This document shows positions 1-7,815 of a stretch of 64,000 bases of DNA, one piece after another. The translations under genes and the position numbers were made by a program. Numbering within the stretch: the stretch's first letter is position 1; each line of letters opens with the position of its first letter. The DNA lies in assembly GCF_014649655.1 (NCBI RefSeq), contig NZ_BMTL01000003.1, positions 124,001-188,000 on the forward strand, written 5' to 3'. Source of the DNA: Streptomyces humidus. Lineage in GTDB: Bacteria; Actinomycetota; Actinomycetes; Streptomycetales; Streptomycetaceae. The notes beneath the pieces are model-generated. The model was not told the origin of the DNA and did not search any database. It saw nothing but the letters and a program-made list of their open reading frames with translations.

Positions 1-30
1 GGACGCCGCGCCCGGCAAGGAGAACGACCG

Positions 31-34
<4 letters not shown>
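1..34 (+). CDS. 3' end of upstream gene, probably livG-like ABC ATPase (partial)
   Basis: Only the last ten codons are inside the window. Reading from base 2 gives DAAPGKENDR and then TGA at 32-34, which overlaps the ATG of livF as ATGA. The overlap shows translational coupling to livF. In branched-chain amino-acid transporter operons the gene before livF is usually livG, the other ATPase, so livG is an inference from position only; nothing in these ten residues identifies the family. Confidence 0.45.
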
Positions 35-747
<713 letters not shown>

Positions 748-761
748 CCCACCCCCCTCAC

Positions 762-804
762 ACGACGAGGCCCGCGCCCCTTCTCCGGGCGCGGGCCTCG
801 TCGT
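762..804. terminator. bidirectional hairpin terminator between livF and the ANTAR gene
   Basis: A perfect 18-bp inverted repeat (arms 762-779 and 787-804) has a 7-nt loop and lies between two convergent genes. It has no U-tract, as is common for Streptomyces terminators, and can serve both strands. Confidence 0.8.
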
Positions 805-821
805 ACGTGGAGAATCCGCGG

Positions 822-1478
822 TCAGCCCTTGTTCGCCTTCTTCTCCTCGGCATCCTGAATGACCGCCTCCGCCACCTGCTGCATCGACATCCGCCGATCC
901 ATCGACGTCTTCTGAATCCACCGGAACGCCGCCGGCTCCGTCAGCCCGTACTCCGTCTGGAGAATCGACTTCGCCCGGTCCACCAGCTTGCGGGTCTCCA
1001 GCCGCAACGTCAGATCCGCGACCTCGTTCTCCAGCTCCCGCAGCTCCGTGAAACGCGAGACCGCCATCTCGATCGCCGGGACGACGTCACTCTTGCTGAA
1101 CGGCTTCACCAGGTACGCCATCGCGCCCGCGTCCCGCGCCCGCTCGACGAGGTCGCGCTGCGAGAACGCGGTCAGCATCAGGACGGGCGCGATGCGCTCC
1201 TCGGCGATCTTCTCGGCGGCGGAGATGCCATCGAGCTTCGGCATCTTCACGTCCAGGATCACCAGGTCCGGCTTGTGCTCCCGGGCGAGCTCGACGGCCT
1301 GCTCACCGTCACCGGCCTCGCCGACGACGCTGTAGCCCTCCTCCTCCAGCATCTCCTTGAGGTCGAGGCGGATCAGCGCCTCGTCCTCGGCGATGACGAC
1401 ACGGGTCGTCAGCGGAGGCACGTGCGACTTGTCGTCGTCGGGCGCGTCTACGGGCTGGGGCGACTCGGGGGCGGTCAC
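822..1478 (-). CDS. ANTAR-domain response regulator (PdtaR-like)
   Basis: A 218-residue two-domain regulator. The receiver domain runs from about 26 to 140: acidic pocket EDE at 31-33, phospho-acceptor Asp76 in LVILDVKMP, and the conserved Thr and Lys in LTAF and LVKPF. An RNA-binding ANTAR domain follows, with the typical Ala-Lys-x-Ile-Leu helix (DRAKSILQ). Family members such as mycobacterial PdtaR act by antitermination at paired hairpins in nascent mRNA. The GTG start at 1478 is chosen because GAGGAG lies a few bases upstream; the longer reading frame runs back through the tRNA and is not credible. The gene stands alone, with no histidine kinase beside it, and converges on livF. Confidence 0.88.
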   Translation of the reverse strand: MTAPESPQPVDAPDDDKSHVPPLTTRVVIAEDEALIRLDLKEMLEEEGYSVVGEAGDGEQAVELAREHKPDLVILDVKMPKLDGISAAEKIAEERIAPVLMLTAFSQRDLVERARDAGAMAYLVKPFSKSDVVPAIEMAVSRFTELRELENEVADLTLRLETRKLVDRAKSILQTEYGLTEPAAFRWIQKTSMDRRMSMQQVAEAVIQDAEEKKANKG

Positions 1479-1577
1479 GGGGGCTCCTCGTTCAGGGGCG
1501 GGTACTGCTGACAAGAGCCTACCTAGCTGCGGTAAGGTGGGTGCGCGGAGGGTCGGGGGAAACCTTTGATTCTGCGA

Positions 1578-1652
1578 GCCCCGGTAGCCCAATTGGCAGC
1601 AGGCAATGGATTCAAAACCCATACAGTGTCGGTTCGAGTCCGACCCGGGGCA
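1578..1652 (+). tRNA. tRNA with CAA anticodon on a short class I body (nominal Leu, Gln-like D arm)
   Basis: A cloverleaf can be drawn: 7-bp acceptor GCCCCGG (1578-1584) with CCGGGGC (1645-1651) and discriminator A1652; D stem GCC/GGC (1587-1589, 1602-1604); anticodon stem 1606-1610/1618-1622 with one A-C mismatch next to the loop; loop TTCAAAA (1611-1617), anticodon CAA at 1613-1615; 5-nt variable loop; T arm GTCGG-TTCGAGT-CCGAC (1628-1644). No CCA is encoded. CAA reads the Leu codon TTG, but bacterial tRNA-Leu is class II with a long variable arm, which is absent here. The D loop AATTGGCAGCA resembles actinobacterial tRNA-Gln as I remember it. A weak promoter-like pair (CTGACA at 1508, TAAGGT at 1533, 19-bp spacing) lies upstream. 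The charged amino acid is unknown. Confidence 0.75.
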
Positions 1653-1683
1653 CTTTTCCTTCAGTTCCAAGTTCGATCTTGGC

Positions 1684-1720
1684 AAGCGGAGGATCACGTT
1701 CGCGTGATCCTCCGCTTTTT
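1684..1720 (+). terminator. intrinsic terminator downstream of the tRNA
   Basis: A perfect 15-bp stem (1684-1698 with 1703-1717) closes on a TTCG tetraloop, and the T run continues to 1720. This is a classical rho-independent terminator for the tRNA transcript and insulates the next gene. Confidence 0.88.
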
Positions 1721-1758
1721 GCTGTACACAGTGATCGCTGGTCACTCAACGTGTTCGT

Positions 1759-2544
1759 ATGCACTTTCATGGAACCGAGGTTCGACAGAAGGCCGTCACG
1801 CTGCTTCGTAACGGAGCCCGAAACGCTGACGTAGCTCGCCAGTTGAGCATCCCTCTTGGAACAGTCAGCTATTGGAAGCACATGGATCGCGCCAAGCGCG
1901 GCGAGTGTCCCGGACGCGTCCCACCGCCGTGCCCCAGGTGCGAAGGGCAGCTGGACAACCTCGCCTACTCCTATCTCCTGGGCCTTTATCTCGGCGACGG
2001 CCACATCGTCCAGAACCGCAGTATGCGAGTACCCAGCCTGTCCGTTTTCTGTGCCGATGCGCATCCAGGGTTGATGGACCAGTGTGAGCAAGCCATGCGA
2101 TCGGTCTTCCCGGGCAACTCCGTATGCCGAGTCCGCAGGAAGGGTTGCCACGAGGTAAAGCTCTCCTCCAGGCATCTCTGGTGCCTATTCCCCCAGCATG
2201 GTTCCGGCAAGAAGCACGAGCGCCCCATCGTCCTCGAGCCCTGGCAGGAGGCCATCGTCCACGCTCACCCCTGGGAGTTCGTTCGGGGCCTCATCCACTC
2301 CGACGGGTGCCGTATCACCAACTGGACCACCCGTGTCATCGCCGGTGAGCGCAAGCGCTACGAGTACCCGCGCTACTTCTTCACCAACGCCTCCGACGAC
2401 ATCAGGAAGCTCTTCACCGACACCTGCGACGCGCTGGGCATCGAGTGGACGCACTGCACCCGCAACGGAAACCCCTACAACATTTCCGTCGCCAAGAAAA
2501 CACACGTCGCCCTCCTCGACGCCCACATCGGCCCCAAGTACTGA
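1759..2544 (+). CDS. HTH plus LAGLIDADG-type protein (homing-endonuclease fold)
   Basis: A 261-residue protein. Residues 8-40 look like a helix-turn-helix (VRQKAVTLL, then VARQLSIPLGTVSYWK). CPRC at 58-61 could be half of a zinc site. Two LAGLIDADG-like helices follow: YLLGLYLGDG at 72-81 and FVRGLIHSDG at 174-183, each ending in the Gly-Asp/Ser-Asp-Gly pattern that carries the catalytic acid in this fold. This arrangement suggests a monomeric homing-endonuclease-type DNA-binding protein, either a nuclease or a domesticated regulator like WhiA. There is no host intein or intron: the gene is free-standing, just after a tRNA terminator and convergent with pyk (3-bp gap). ATG 1759 has no strong ribosome site, so the start is uncertain. 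Its third-position GC is less extreme than that of its neighbours, hinting at transfer. Confidence 0.72.
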   Translation: MHFHGTEVRQKAVTLLRNGARNADVARQLSIPLGTVSYWKHMDRAKRGECPGRVPPPCPRCEGQLDNLAYSYLLGLYLGDGHIVQNRSMRVPSLSVFCADAHPGLMDQCEQAMRSVFPGNSVCRVRRKGCHEVKLSSRHLWCLFPQHGSGKKHERPIVLEPWQEAIVHAHPWEFVRGLIHSDGCRITNWTTRVIAGERKRYEYPRYFFTNASDDIRKLFTDTCDALGIEWTHCTRNGNPYNISVAKKTHVALLDAHIGPKY

Positions 2545-2547
2545 GCC

Positions 2548-3984
2548 CTACTCAGGGCCGTCGTCCTCGCCCACGTGGTGGACGCGGACCAGGTTCGTCG
2601 AGCCCGCGACGCCGGGCGGGGAGCCCGCGGTGATCACGACGACGTCGCCCTTCTCGCAGCGGCCGTACCGCAGCAGCAGCTCGTCCACCTGGCCGACCAT
2701 CGCGTCCGTGGAGGCCGCCGCCGGGCCGAGGAACGTCTCGACGCCCCAGGTCAGGTTCAGCTGGGAGCGGGTCGCGGGTTCGGGGGTGAAGGCGAGGAGG
2801 GGGATCGGGGAGCGGTAGCGGGAGAGGCGGCGGACGGTGTCGCCGCTCTGGGTGAAGGCGACGAGGAACTTCGCGTCGAGGAAGTCGCCGATCTCTGCGG
2901 CGGCGCGGGCTACGGCGCCGCCCTGGGTGCGGGGCTTGTTGGTTTCCGTCAGTGGGGGGAGGCCTTTGGCGAGGAGGTCTTCCTCGGCGGCTTCGACGAT
3001 TTTCGCCATGGTGCGGACGGTCTGGACGGCGTGTGCGCCGACGCTGGTCTCGCCGGAGAGCATGACGGCGTCGGTGCCGTCGATGACGGCGTTGGCGACG
3101 TCGCTGGCCTCGGCCCTGGTGGGGCGGGAGTTCTCGATCATGGAGTCGAGCATCTGGGTGGCGACGATCACGGGTTTGGCGTTGCGTTTGGCGAGCTTGA
3201 TGGCGCGTTTCTGGACGATGGGGACCTGTTCGAGGGGCATCTCGACGCCGAGGTCTCCGCGGGCGACCATGATGCCGTCGAAGGCGGCGACGATGTCGTC
3301 GATGTTCTCGACGGCCTGTGGCTTCTCGATCTTGGCGATGACGGGGAGGCGGCGGCCTTCCTCGTCCATGATGCGGTGGACGTCGAGGATGTCGCGGCCG
3401 GTGCGGACGAAGGAGAGGGCGATGACGTCGAACCCGGTGCGCAGCGCCCAGCGGAGGTCTTCTTCGTCTTTTTTGGAGAGGGCGGGGACGGAGACGGCGA
3501 CGCCCGGGAGGTTGAGTCCCTTGTGGTCGGAGACGACGCCTCCTTCGATGACGCGGGTGTGGACGCGTGGGCCGTCGACGCCGGTGACTTCCAGGCAGAC
3601 CTTGCCGTCGTCGACGAGGATGCGTTCGCCGGGGGTGACGTCCTGGGCGAGGCCGGCGTGAGTGGTGCCGCAGCGTGTGCCGTCGCCTGCGATGCCTTCT
3701 TCGACGGTGATGGTGAAGGGGTCGTCGCGTTCGAGGAGTACAGGGCCCTGGGCGAAGTGACCGAGGCGGATCTTCGGGCCTTGAAGGTCGGCGAGGACGC
3801 CGACGCTGCGGCCGGTTTCGTCGGAGGCCTTGCGTACGCGGTGGTAGCGCTCCTCGTGTTCGGCGTGGGTGCCGTGGCTGAGGTTGAAGCGGGCTACGTC
3901 CATTCCGGCGTCGACCAGTGCTTTGAGCTGGTCGTATGTGTCGGTGGCGGGGCCCAGGGTGCAGACGATTTTCGCTCGGCGCAT
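2548..3984 (-). CDS. pyk: pyruvate kinase
   Basis: A 478-residue glycolytic enzyme that converts phosphoenolpyruvate and ADP to pyruvate and ATP in the cytoplasm. The N-terminal KIVCTLGPAT and FNLSHG motifs and the active-site signature VIAKIEKPQAVENIDDI (catalytic Lys) are present, with the metal and substrate loop MVARGDLGVEM and the conserved TQMLDSM segment. The length is typical of bacterial type II enzymes and the C-terminal regulatory domain is complete. The ATG at 3984 begins exactly at the conserved RRAKIV N-terminus. The gene is monocistronic as far as can be seen, convergent with the LAGLIDADG gene. Its upstream region carries strong inverted repeats (4039-4080). Confidence 0.96.
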   Translation of the reverse strand: MRRAKIVCTLGPATDTYDQLKALVDAGMDVARFNLSHGTHAEHEERYHRVRKASDETGRSVGVLADLQGPKIRLGHFAQGPVLLERDDPFTITVEEGIAGDGTRCGTTHAGLAQDVTPGERILVDDGKVCLEVTGVDGPRVHTRVIEGGVVSDHKGLNLPGVAVSVPALSKKDEEDLRWALRTGFDVIALSFVRTGRDILDVHRIMDEEGRRLPVIAKIEKPQAVENIDDIVAAFDGIMVARGDLGVEMPLEQVPIVQKRAIKLAKRNAKPVIVATQMLDSMIENSRPTRAEASDVANAVIDGTDAVMLSGETSVGAHAVQTVRTMAKIVEAAEEDLLAKGLPPLTETNKPRTQGGAVARAAAEIGDFLDAKFLVAFTQSGDTVRRLSRYRSPIPLLAFTPEPATRSQLNLTWGVETFLGPAAASTDAMVGQVDELLLRYGRCEKGDVVVITAGSPPGVAGSTNLVRVHHVGEDDGPE

Positions 3985-4038
3985 GTTTCGAGCTTATGTC
4001 TTACCGGTGGGTAGGGATTTGGCGGCACATGGCCGCTC

Positions 4039-4080
4039 AACAACCTTTTGGTGAAAGGTTGTTGACAACTTATACGTTGT
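4039..4080 (-). promoter_or_regulatory. inverted repeats upstream of pyk, in a 473-bp intergenic region
   Basis: The stretch 3985-4457 separates the divergent pyk and 5'-nucleotidase genes and holds no convincing gene. It contains a perfect 10-bp inverted repeat (AACAACCTTT at 4039-4048, AAAGGTTGTT at 4054-4063, 5-nt loop), followed by a second one, ACAAC-TTATAC-GTTGT, at 4065-4080. Both share the CAAC/GTTG half. They lie 55-96 bp from the pyk start and could be an operator or an attenuator stem. The remainder, about 4085-4440, is GC-rich and shows nothing I can name. Confidence 0.5.
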
Positions 4081-4457
4081 GCGGCGGGCCGCTCTGATGA
4101 GCACTTTCTCGAACGGGTGAATTTGAGAGGCCGCTCGGAGGTGCGGGCGTGGCCGTCGGGGGTCGTGCGGGGTTGCGGCGGCGGACCGGTGAGGGTGATG
4201 CGGGGCGATGCCGGGGTGGGTGTCGAGTTCGGCTTCGTTGTGGACGGCGAGGACGGCGAGGACGGGGGCGTGGGGGCCGTACGGGGGGTTGCGGGCGGGG
4301 TGGTCATACGTCCCGCCTTGTCACGGCTTTCCCTTTTCCCTGGGCGGAGTTGACCGTGCCGGTCACCAGATCGCAACCTCTTGGACCTGTTGCGGTCGGT
4401 GGTGTCCGCGTCAGAATCTACGCGCGTCATTGACCCTTCCCCCGAGGAGTACGAGAC

Positions 4458-6269
4458 ATGCCGTTGAACCGCCGGAAGTTCCTGAAGAAGTCCGCTGTGA
4501 CCGGGGCGGGGGTGGCGATCGCGGGTGCGGTGGCGGCTCCGTCGGCGCAGGCCGCGGCCGGGCAGGGGGCGAGGCCGGGCCGGGGGGCGAAGCGGTACGC
4601 GCTGACGGTGATGGGGACGACGGACCTGCATGGTCATGTCTTCAACTGGGATTATTTCAAGGACGCGGAGTACAAGGACGCGGCGGGCAACGCGCAGGGT
4701 CTGGCGCGTATCTCGACGCTGGTGAACCGGATCCGGGCGGAGAAGGGGCGCGAGAACACGCTGCTGCTGGATGCGGGTGACACGATCCAGGGGACTCCGC
4801 TGACGTATTACTACGCGAAGGTGGATCCGATCACCGCTGTGGGCGGTCCGGTGCATCCGATGGCGCAGGCGATGAACGCGATCGGGTATGACGCGGCGGC
4901 GCTGGGCAATCACGAGTTCAACTACGGGATCGAGACGCTGCGTAAGTTCGAGTCGCAGTTGCGGTTCCCGTTGCTCGGGGCGAACGCGGTGGACGCGAAG
5001 ACGTTGCGGCCGGCGTTCGCGCCGTATGTGATGAAGACGTTCTGTGTGAAGGGCGCGCCGCCGGTGAAGGTGGCGGTTCTCGGGTTGACGAATCCGGGTA
5101 TCGCGATCTGGGACAAGGCGTACGTGCAGGGGAAGCTGGCGTTCCCGGGTCTTGAGGAGCAGGCGGCGAAGTGGGTGCCGAGGTTGAAGTCGCTGGGTGC
5201 GGATGTGGTGATCGTGTCGGCGCATTCGGGGTCGTCGGGTACGTCGTCGTACGGTGATCAGTTGCCGTATGTGGAGAATTCGGCGGCTCTGGTGGCGCAG
5301 CAGGTGCCGGACATCGATGCGATTCTGGTTGGGCATGCGCATGTGGAGATTCCGGAGCTGAGGGTCGTCAACGCGAAGTCGGGGAAGACGGTGGTGCTGT
5401 CGGAGCCGTTGGCTTATGCGGAGCGGTTGTCGGTGTTCGATGTGGAGCTGGTGTTCGGGAAGGGGCGGTGGTCGGTCGAGTCGGTGTCGTCGAGGGTTCT
5501 TAACTCGAACACCGTTGCGGATGATCCGAAGATCACGAAGTTGTTGAGTGACGAGCATGCGAAGGTCGTCGGTTACGTCAACCAGGTGGTGGGTACGGCG
5601 ACGGAGACGTTGACGACGGTGGAGGCGCGGTACAAGGACGCGCCGATCATCGATCTGATCACGAAGGTGCAGGAGGACGTCGTCAAGGCGGCGTTGGCGG
5701 GTACGTCGTATGCGTCGTTGCCGGTGATCGCGCAGGCGTCGCCGTTCTCGCGGACGTCGGAGATTCCGGCGGGTCAGGTGACGATCCGGGATCTGTCGGG
5801 TCTGTATGTGTATGACAACACGCTGGTGGCGAAGTTGCTGACGGGTGCGCAGGTGCGGGCGTATCTGGAGTATTCGGCGGAGTATTTCGTGCAGACGGCG
5901 GTGGGTGCGGTGGTGGACGTGGAGAAGCTGACGAACGCGAACAACCGGCCGGATTACAACTACGACTATGTGTCGGGGTTGTCGTACGACATCGACATCG
6001 CGCGGGCGGCGGGTTCGCGGATCAGGAATCTGACGTTCGGCGGGGTGGCGTTGGATGACGCGCAGCAGTTCGTGCTGGCGGTGAACAATTATCGGGCCAA
6101 TGGTGGTGGGGCGTTCCCGTATGTGGCGTCGGCGCAGGAGTTGTGGTCGGAGTCGACGGAGATCCGTACGCGGATTTCGGAGTGGGTGACGGCGAAGGGT
6201 GTGCTGGATCCGAAGGATTTCGCCTCGGTGGACTGGAAGTTGACGCGTGACGGTACGCCGGTTTTCTAG
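4458..6269 (+). CDS. Tat-exported 5'-nucleotidase / metallophosphoesterase
   Basis: A 603-residue secreted or wall-associated enzyme expected to dephosphorylate extracellular nucleotides or cyclic nucleotides (UshA/CpdB-like). The N-terminus has a twin-arginine motif (NRRKFLKK), a hydrophobic stretch and a likely cleavage site after AQAAA near residue 34. The dinuclear metal motifs are all visible: TTDLHGH, LDAGDTIQGTP, GNHEFNYG, SAHSG and VGHAHVEIP. From about residue 385 the C-terminal 5'-nucleotidase substrate domain follows (PVIAQASPFSRTSE, then the NNYRANGGG substrate loop). The ribosome site GAGGAG lies 8 bp upstream of ATG 4458. It is monocistronic; the exact substrate is not decided by sequence. 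Confidence 0.92.
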   Translation: MPLNRRKFLKKSAVTGAGVAIAGAVAAPSAQAAAGQGARPGRGAKRYALTVMGTTDLHGHVFNWDYFKDAEYKDAAGNAQGLARISTLVNRIRAEKGRENTLLLDAGDTIQGTPLTYYYAKVDPITAVGGPVHPMAQAMNAIGYDAAALGNHEFNYGIETLRKFESQLRFPLLGANAVDAKTLRPAFAPYVMKTFCVKGAPPVKVAVLGLTNPGIAIWDKAYVQGKLAFPGLEEQAAKWVPRLKSLGADVVIVSAHSGSSGTSSYGDQLPYVENSAALVAQQVPDIDAILVGHAHVEIPELRVVNAKSGKTVVLSEPLAYAERLSVFDVELVFGKGRWSVESVSSRVLNSNTVADDPKITKLLSDEHAKVVGYVNQVVGTATETLTTVEARYKDAPIIDLITKVQEDVVKAALAGTSYASLPVIAQASPFSRTSEIPAGQVTIRDLSGLYVYDNTLVAKLLTGAQVRAYLEYSAEYFVQTAVGAVVDVEKLTNANNRPDYNYDYVSGLSYDIDIARAAGSRIRNLTFGGVALDDAQQFVLAVNNYRANGGGAFPYVASAQELWSESTEIRTRISEWVTAKGVLDPKDFASVDWKLTRDGTPVF

Positions 6270-6393
6270 GGGTTGCGCGGTGGCGTAGCACGGTGGGCGG
6301 TGGGCGGTGTTTCGTGCGGTGGTCGGGGCGGCCGCCGTGTGGGCACCGCCTTTTCGCGTCGGTCGGCGGTCGGCTGGGTCTGTGGGCCGGTGT

Positions 6394-7815
6394 CTAGCGG
6401 CGGTCGACGAGTGGGGTGAGGGTGGGGGCCTGTCGGGCCGGTGGGACGCGGTGGTGTGGTTGTTGGAGGCCGAAGGTGGTGAAGGCGGTGCGGGTGGGGA
6501 GGGGGTAGGGCTCTTCGGCGGTGAGGGTGTTGAGGATGGTGGCGCTGCGCCAGGCGGTGAGGCCGAGGTCGGGGGCGCCTACGCCGTGGGTGTGGCGTTC
6601 GGCGTTCTGGACGTAGACGTGGCAGCCGGTGGCGGTGACGGCCGGGTCGAGGAGGAGGCGGAAGTGTGTGTCGATGCGGGGGCGTTCGCTGTTGTCGCGG
6701 CGGATGTAGGGGTCGAGGCCGGCGAGGATGCGGTCGAGGGGTCGTTCGCGGTGGCCGGTGGCGAGGACGACGGCGTCGGTGGTGAGGCGGGTGCGGGTGT
6801 TCTGCTGGATGTGTTCGAGATGGAGTTCGATTCTGGTGGTGGCGATGCGTCCCGCGGTGCGGACGCGGACGCCGGGGGTGAGGACGGTGTCGGGCCAGTC
6901 GCCGTCGAGGGTGCGGCGGTAGAGCTCGTCGTGGATGGCGGCGAGGGTGCCTGCGTCGATGCCTTTGTGGAGTTGCCACTGGGCGTCGGTGAGCAGGTCT
7001 CGGACGTTTTCGGGGAGGGCGTGGAAGTAGCGGGTGTAGTCGGGGGTGAAGTGTTCGAGGCCGAGTTTGGAGTACTCCATGGGGGCGAACGCGTGGGTGC
7101 GGCCGATCCAGTGGAGTCGTTCGCGGCCGGTGGGGCGGTGGCGGAGGAGGTCGAGGAAGATCTCGGCGCCGGACTGTCCTGAGCCGACGACGGTGATGTG
7201 GCCGGCGGCGAGGAGGGTGTCGCGGTGGGTGAGGTAGTCGGCGGCGTGGACGACGGGGACGCCGGGTGCGTCGACGAGGGGGCGCAGGGGATCGGGGACG
7301 TGGGGCTCGGTGCCGATGCCGAGGACGACGTTGCGGGTGTGGGTGCGGCCCAGGGCTTCGGCTTCGCCGTCGGCGTCGAGTTGGGTGTGGTCGACCTCGA
7401 AGACCTCGCGTTCGGGGTTCCAGCGGACGGCGTCGACCTGGTGGCGGAAGTGGAGTCCGGGGAGGTTGTCGGCGACCCAGCGGCAGTAGGCGTCGTATTC
7501 GGCGCGGTGGGTGTGGAAGCGCTCGGCGAAGTAGAAGGGGTAGAGGCGGTGGTGGGTTCTGAGGTAGTTGAGGAAGGTCCAGGGGCTGGTGGGGTCGGCG
7601 AGGGTGACGAGGTCGGCGAGGAAGGGGACCTGGACGCGGGCGCCGTCGATGAGGAGGCCGGGGTGCCAGTCGAAGCGGGGGCGTTGTTCGTAGAAGACGG
7701 CGTCGAGTCGGGCGAGGGGGTGGGCGAGGGCGGCGAGGGAGAGGTTGCTGGGGCCGACGCCGATGCCGACGAGGTCGCGGGGGGTGTCGGTGTCGTGGGG
7801 TGGGGGCGTGCTCAT
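6394..7815 (-). CDS. L-lysine/diamine N-hydroxylase, siderophore flavin monooxygenase (DesB/IucD family)
   Basis: A 473-residue NADPH- and FAD-dependent N-hydroxylating monooxygenase. FAD motif GIGVGPSNLSLAAL is near residue 17, the NADPH motif VVGSGQSGAEIFLDLL is around 200, and the C-terminal ATGHRERP is the family's substrate/FAD signature. The family hydroxylates the terminal amine of lysine, ornithine, cadaverine or putrescine to make hydroxamate siderophore precursors. ATG 7815 overlaps the stop of the upstream PLP decarboxylase as ATGA, so the product probably acts on that enzyme's diamine, as DesB does after DesA in desferrioxamine synthesis. Unlike des clusters, no acyltransferase or NIS synthetase gene lies beside it. 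Long frames reading through this gene into the next are artefacts of GC skew. Confidence 0.87.
   Translation of the reverse strand: MSTPPPHDTDTPRDLVGIGVGPSNLSLAALAHPLARLDAVFYEQRPRFDWHPGLLIDGARVQVPFLADLVTLADPTSPWTFLNYLRTHHRLYPFYFAERFHTHRAEYDAYCRWVADNLPGLHFRHQVDAVRWNPEREVFEVDHTQLDADGEAEALGRTHTRNVVLGIGTEPHVPDPLRPLVDAPGVPVVHAADYLTHRDTLLAAGHITVVGSGQSGAEIFLDLLRHRPTGRERLHWIGRTHAFAPMEYSKLGLEHFTPDYTRYFHALPENVRDLLTDAQWQLHKGIDAGTLAAIHDELYRRTLDGDWPDTVLTPGVRVRTAGRIATTRIELHLEHIQQNTRTRLTTDAVVLATGHRERPLDRILAGLDPYIRRDNSERPRIDTHFRLLLDPAVTATGCHVYVQNAERHTHGVGAPDLGLTAWRSATILNTLTAEEPYPLPTRTAFTTFGLQQPHHRVPPARQAPTLTPLVDRR

Noticed and set aside
1479..1745. Extended N-terminus of the ANTAR protein through the tRNA
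   Set aside because: The extra residues are a translation of the antisense strand of the tRNA; GTG 1478 has a strong ribosome site.
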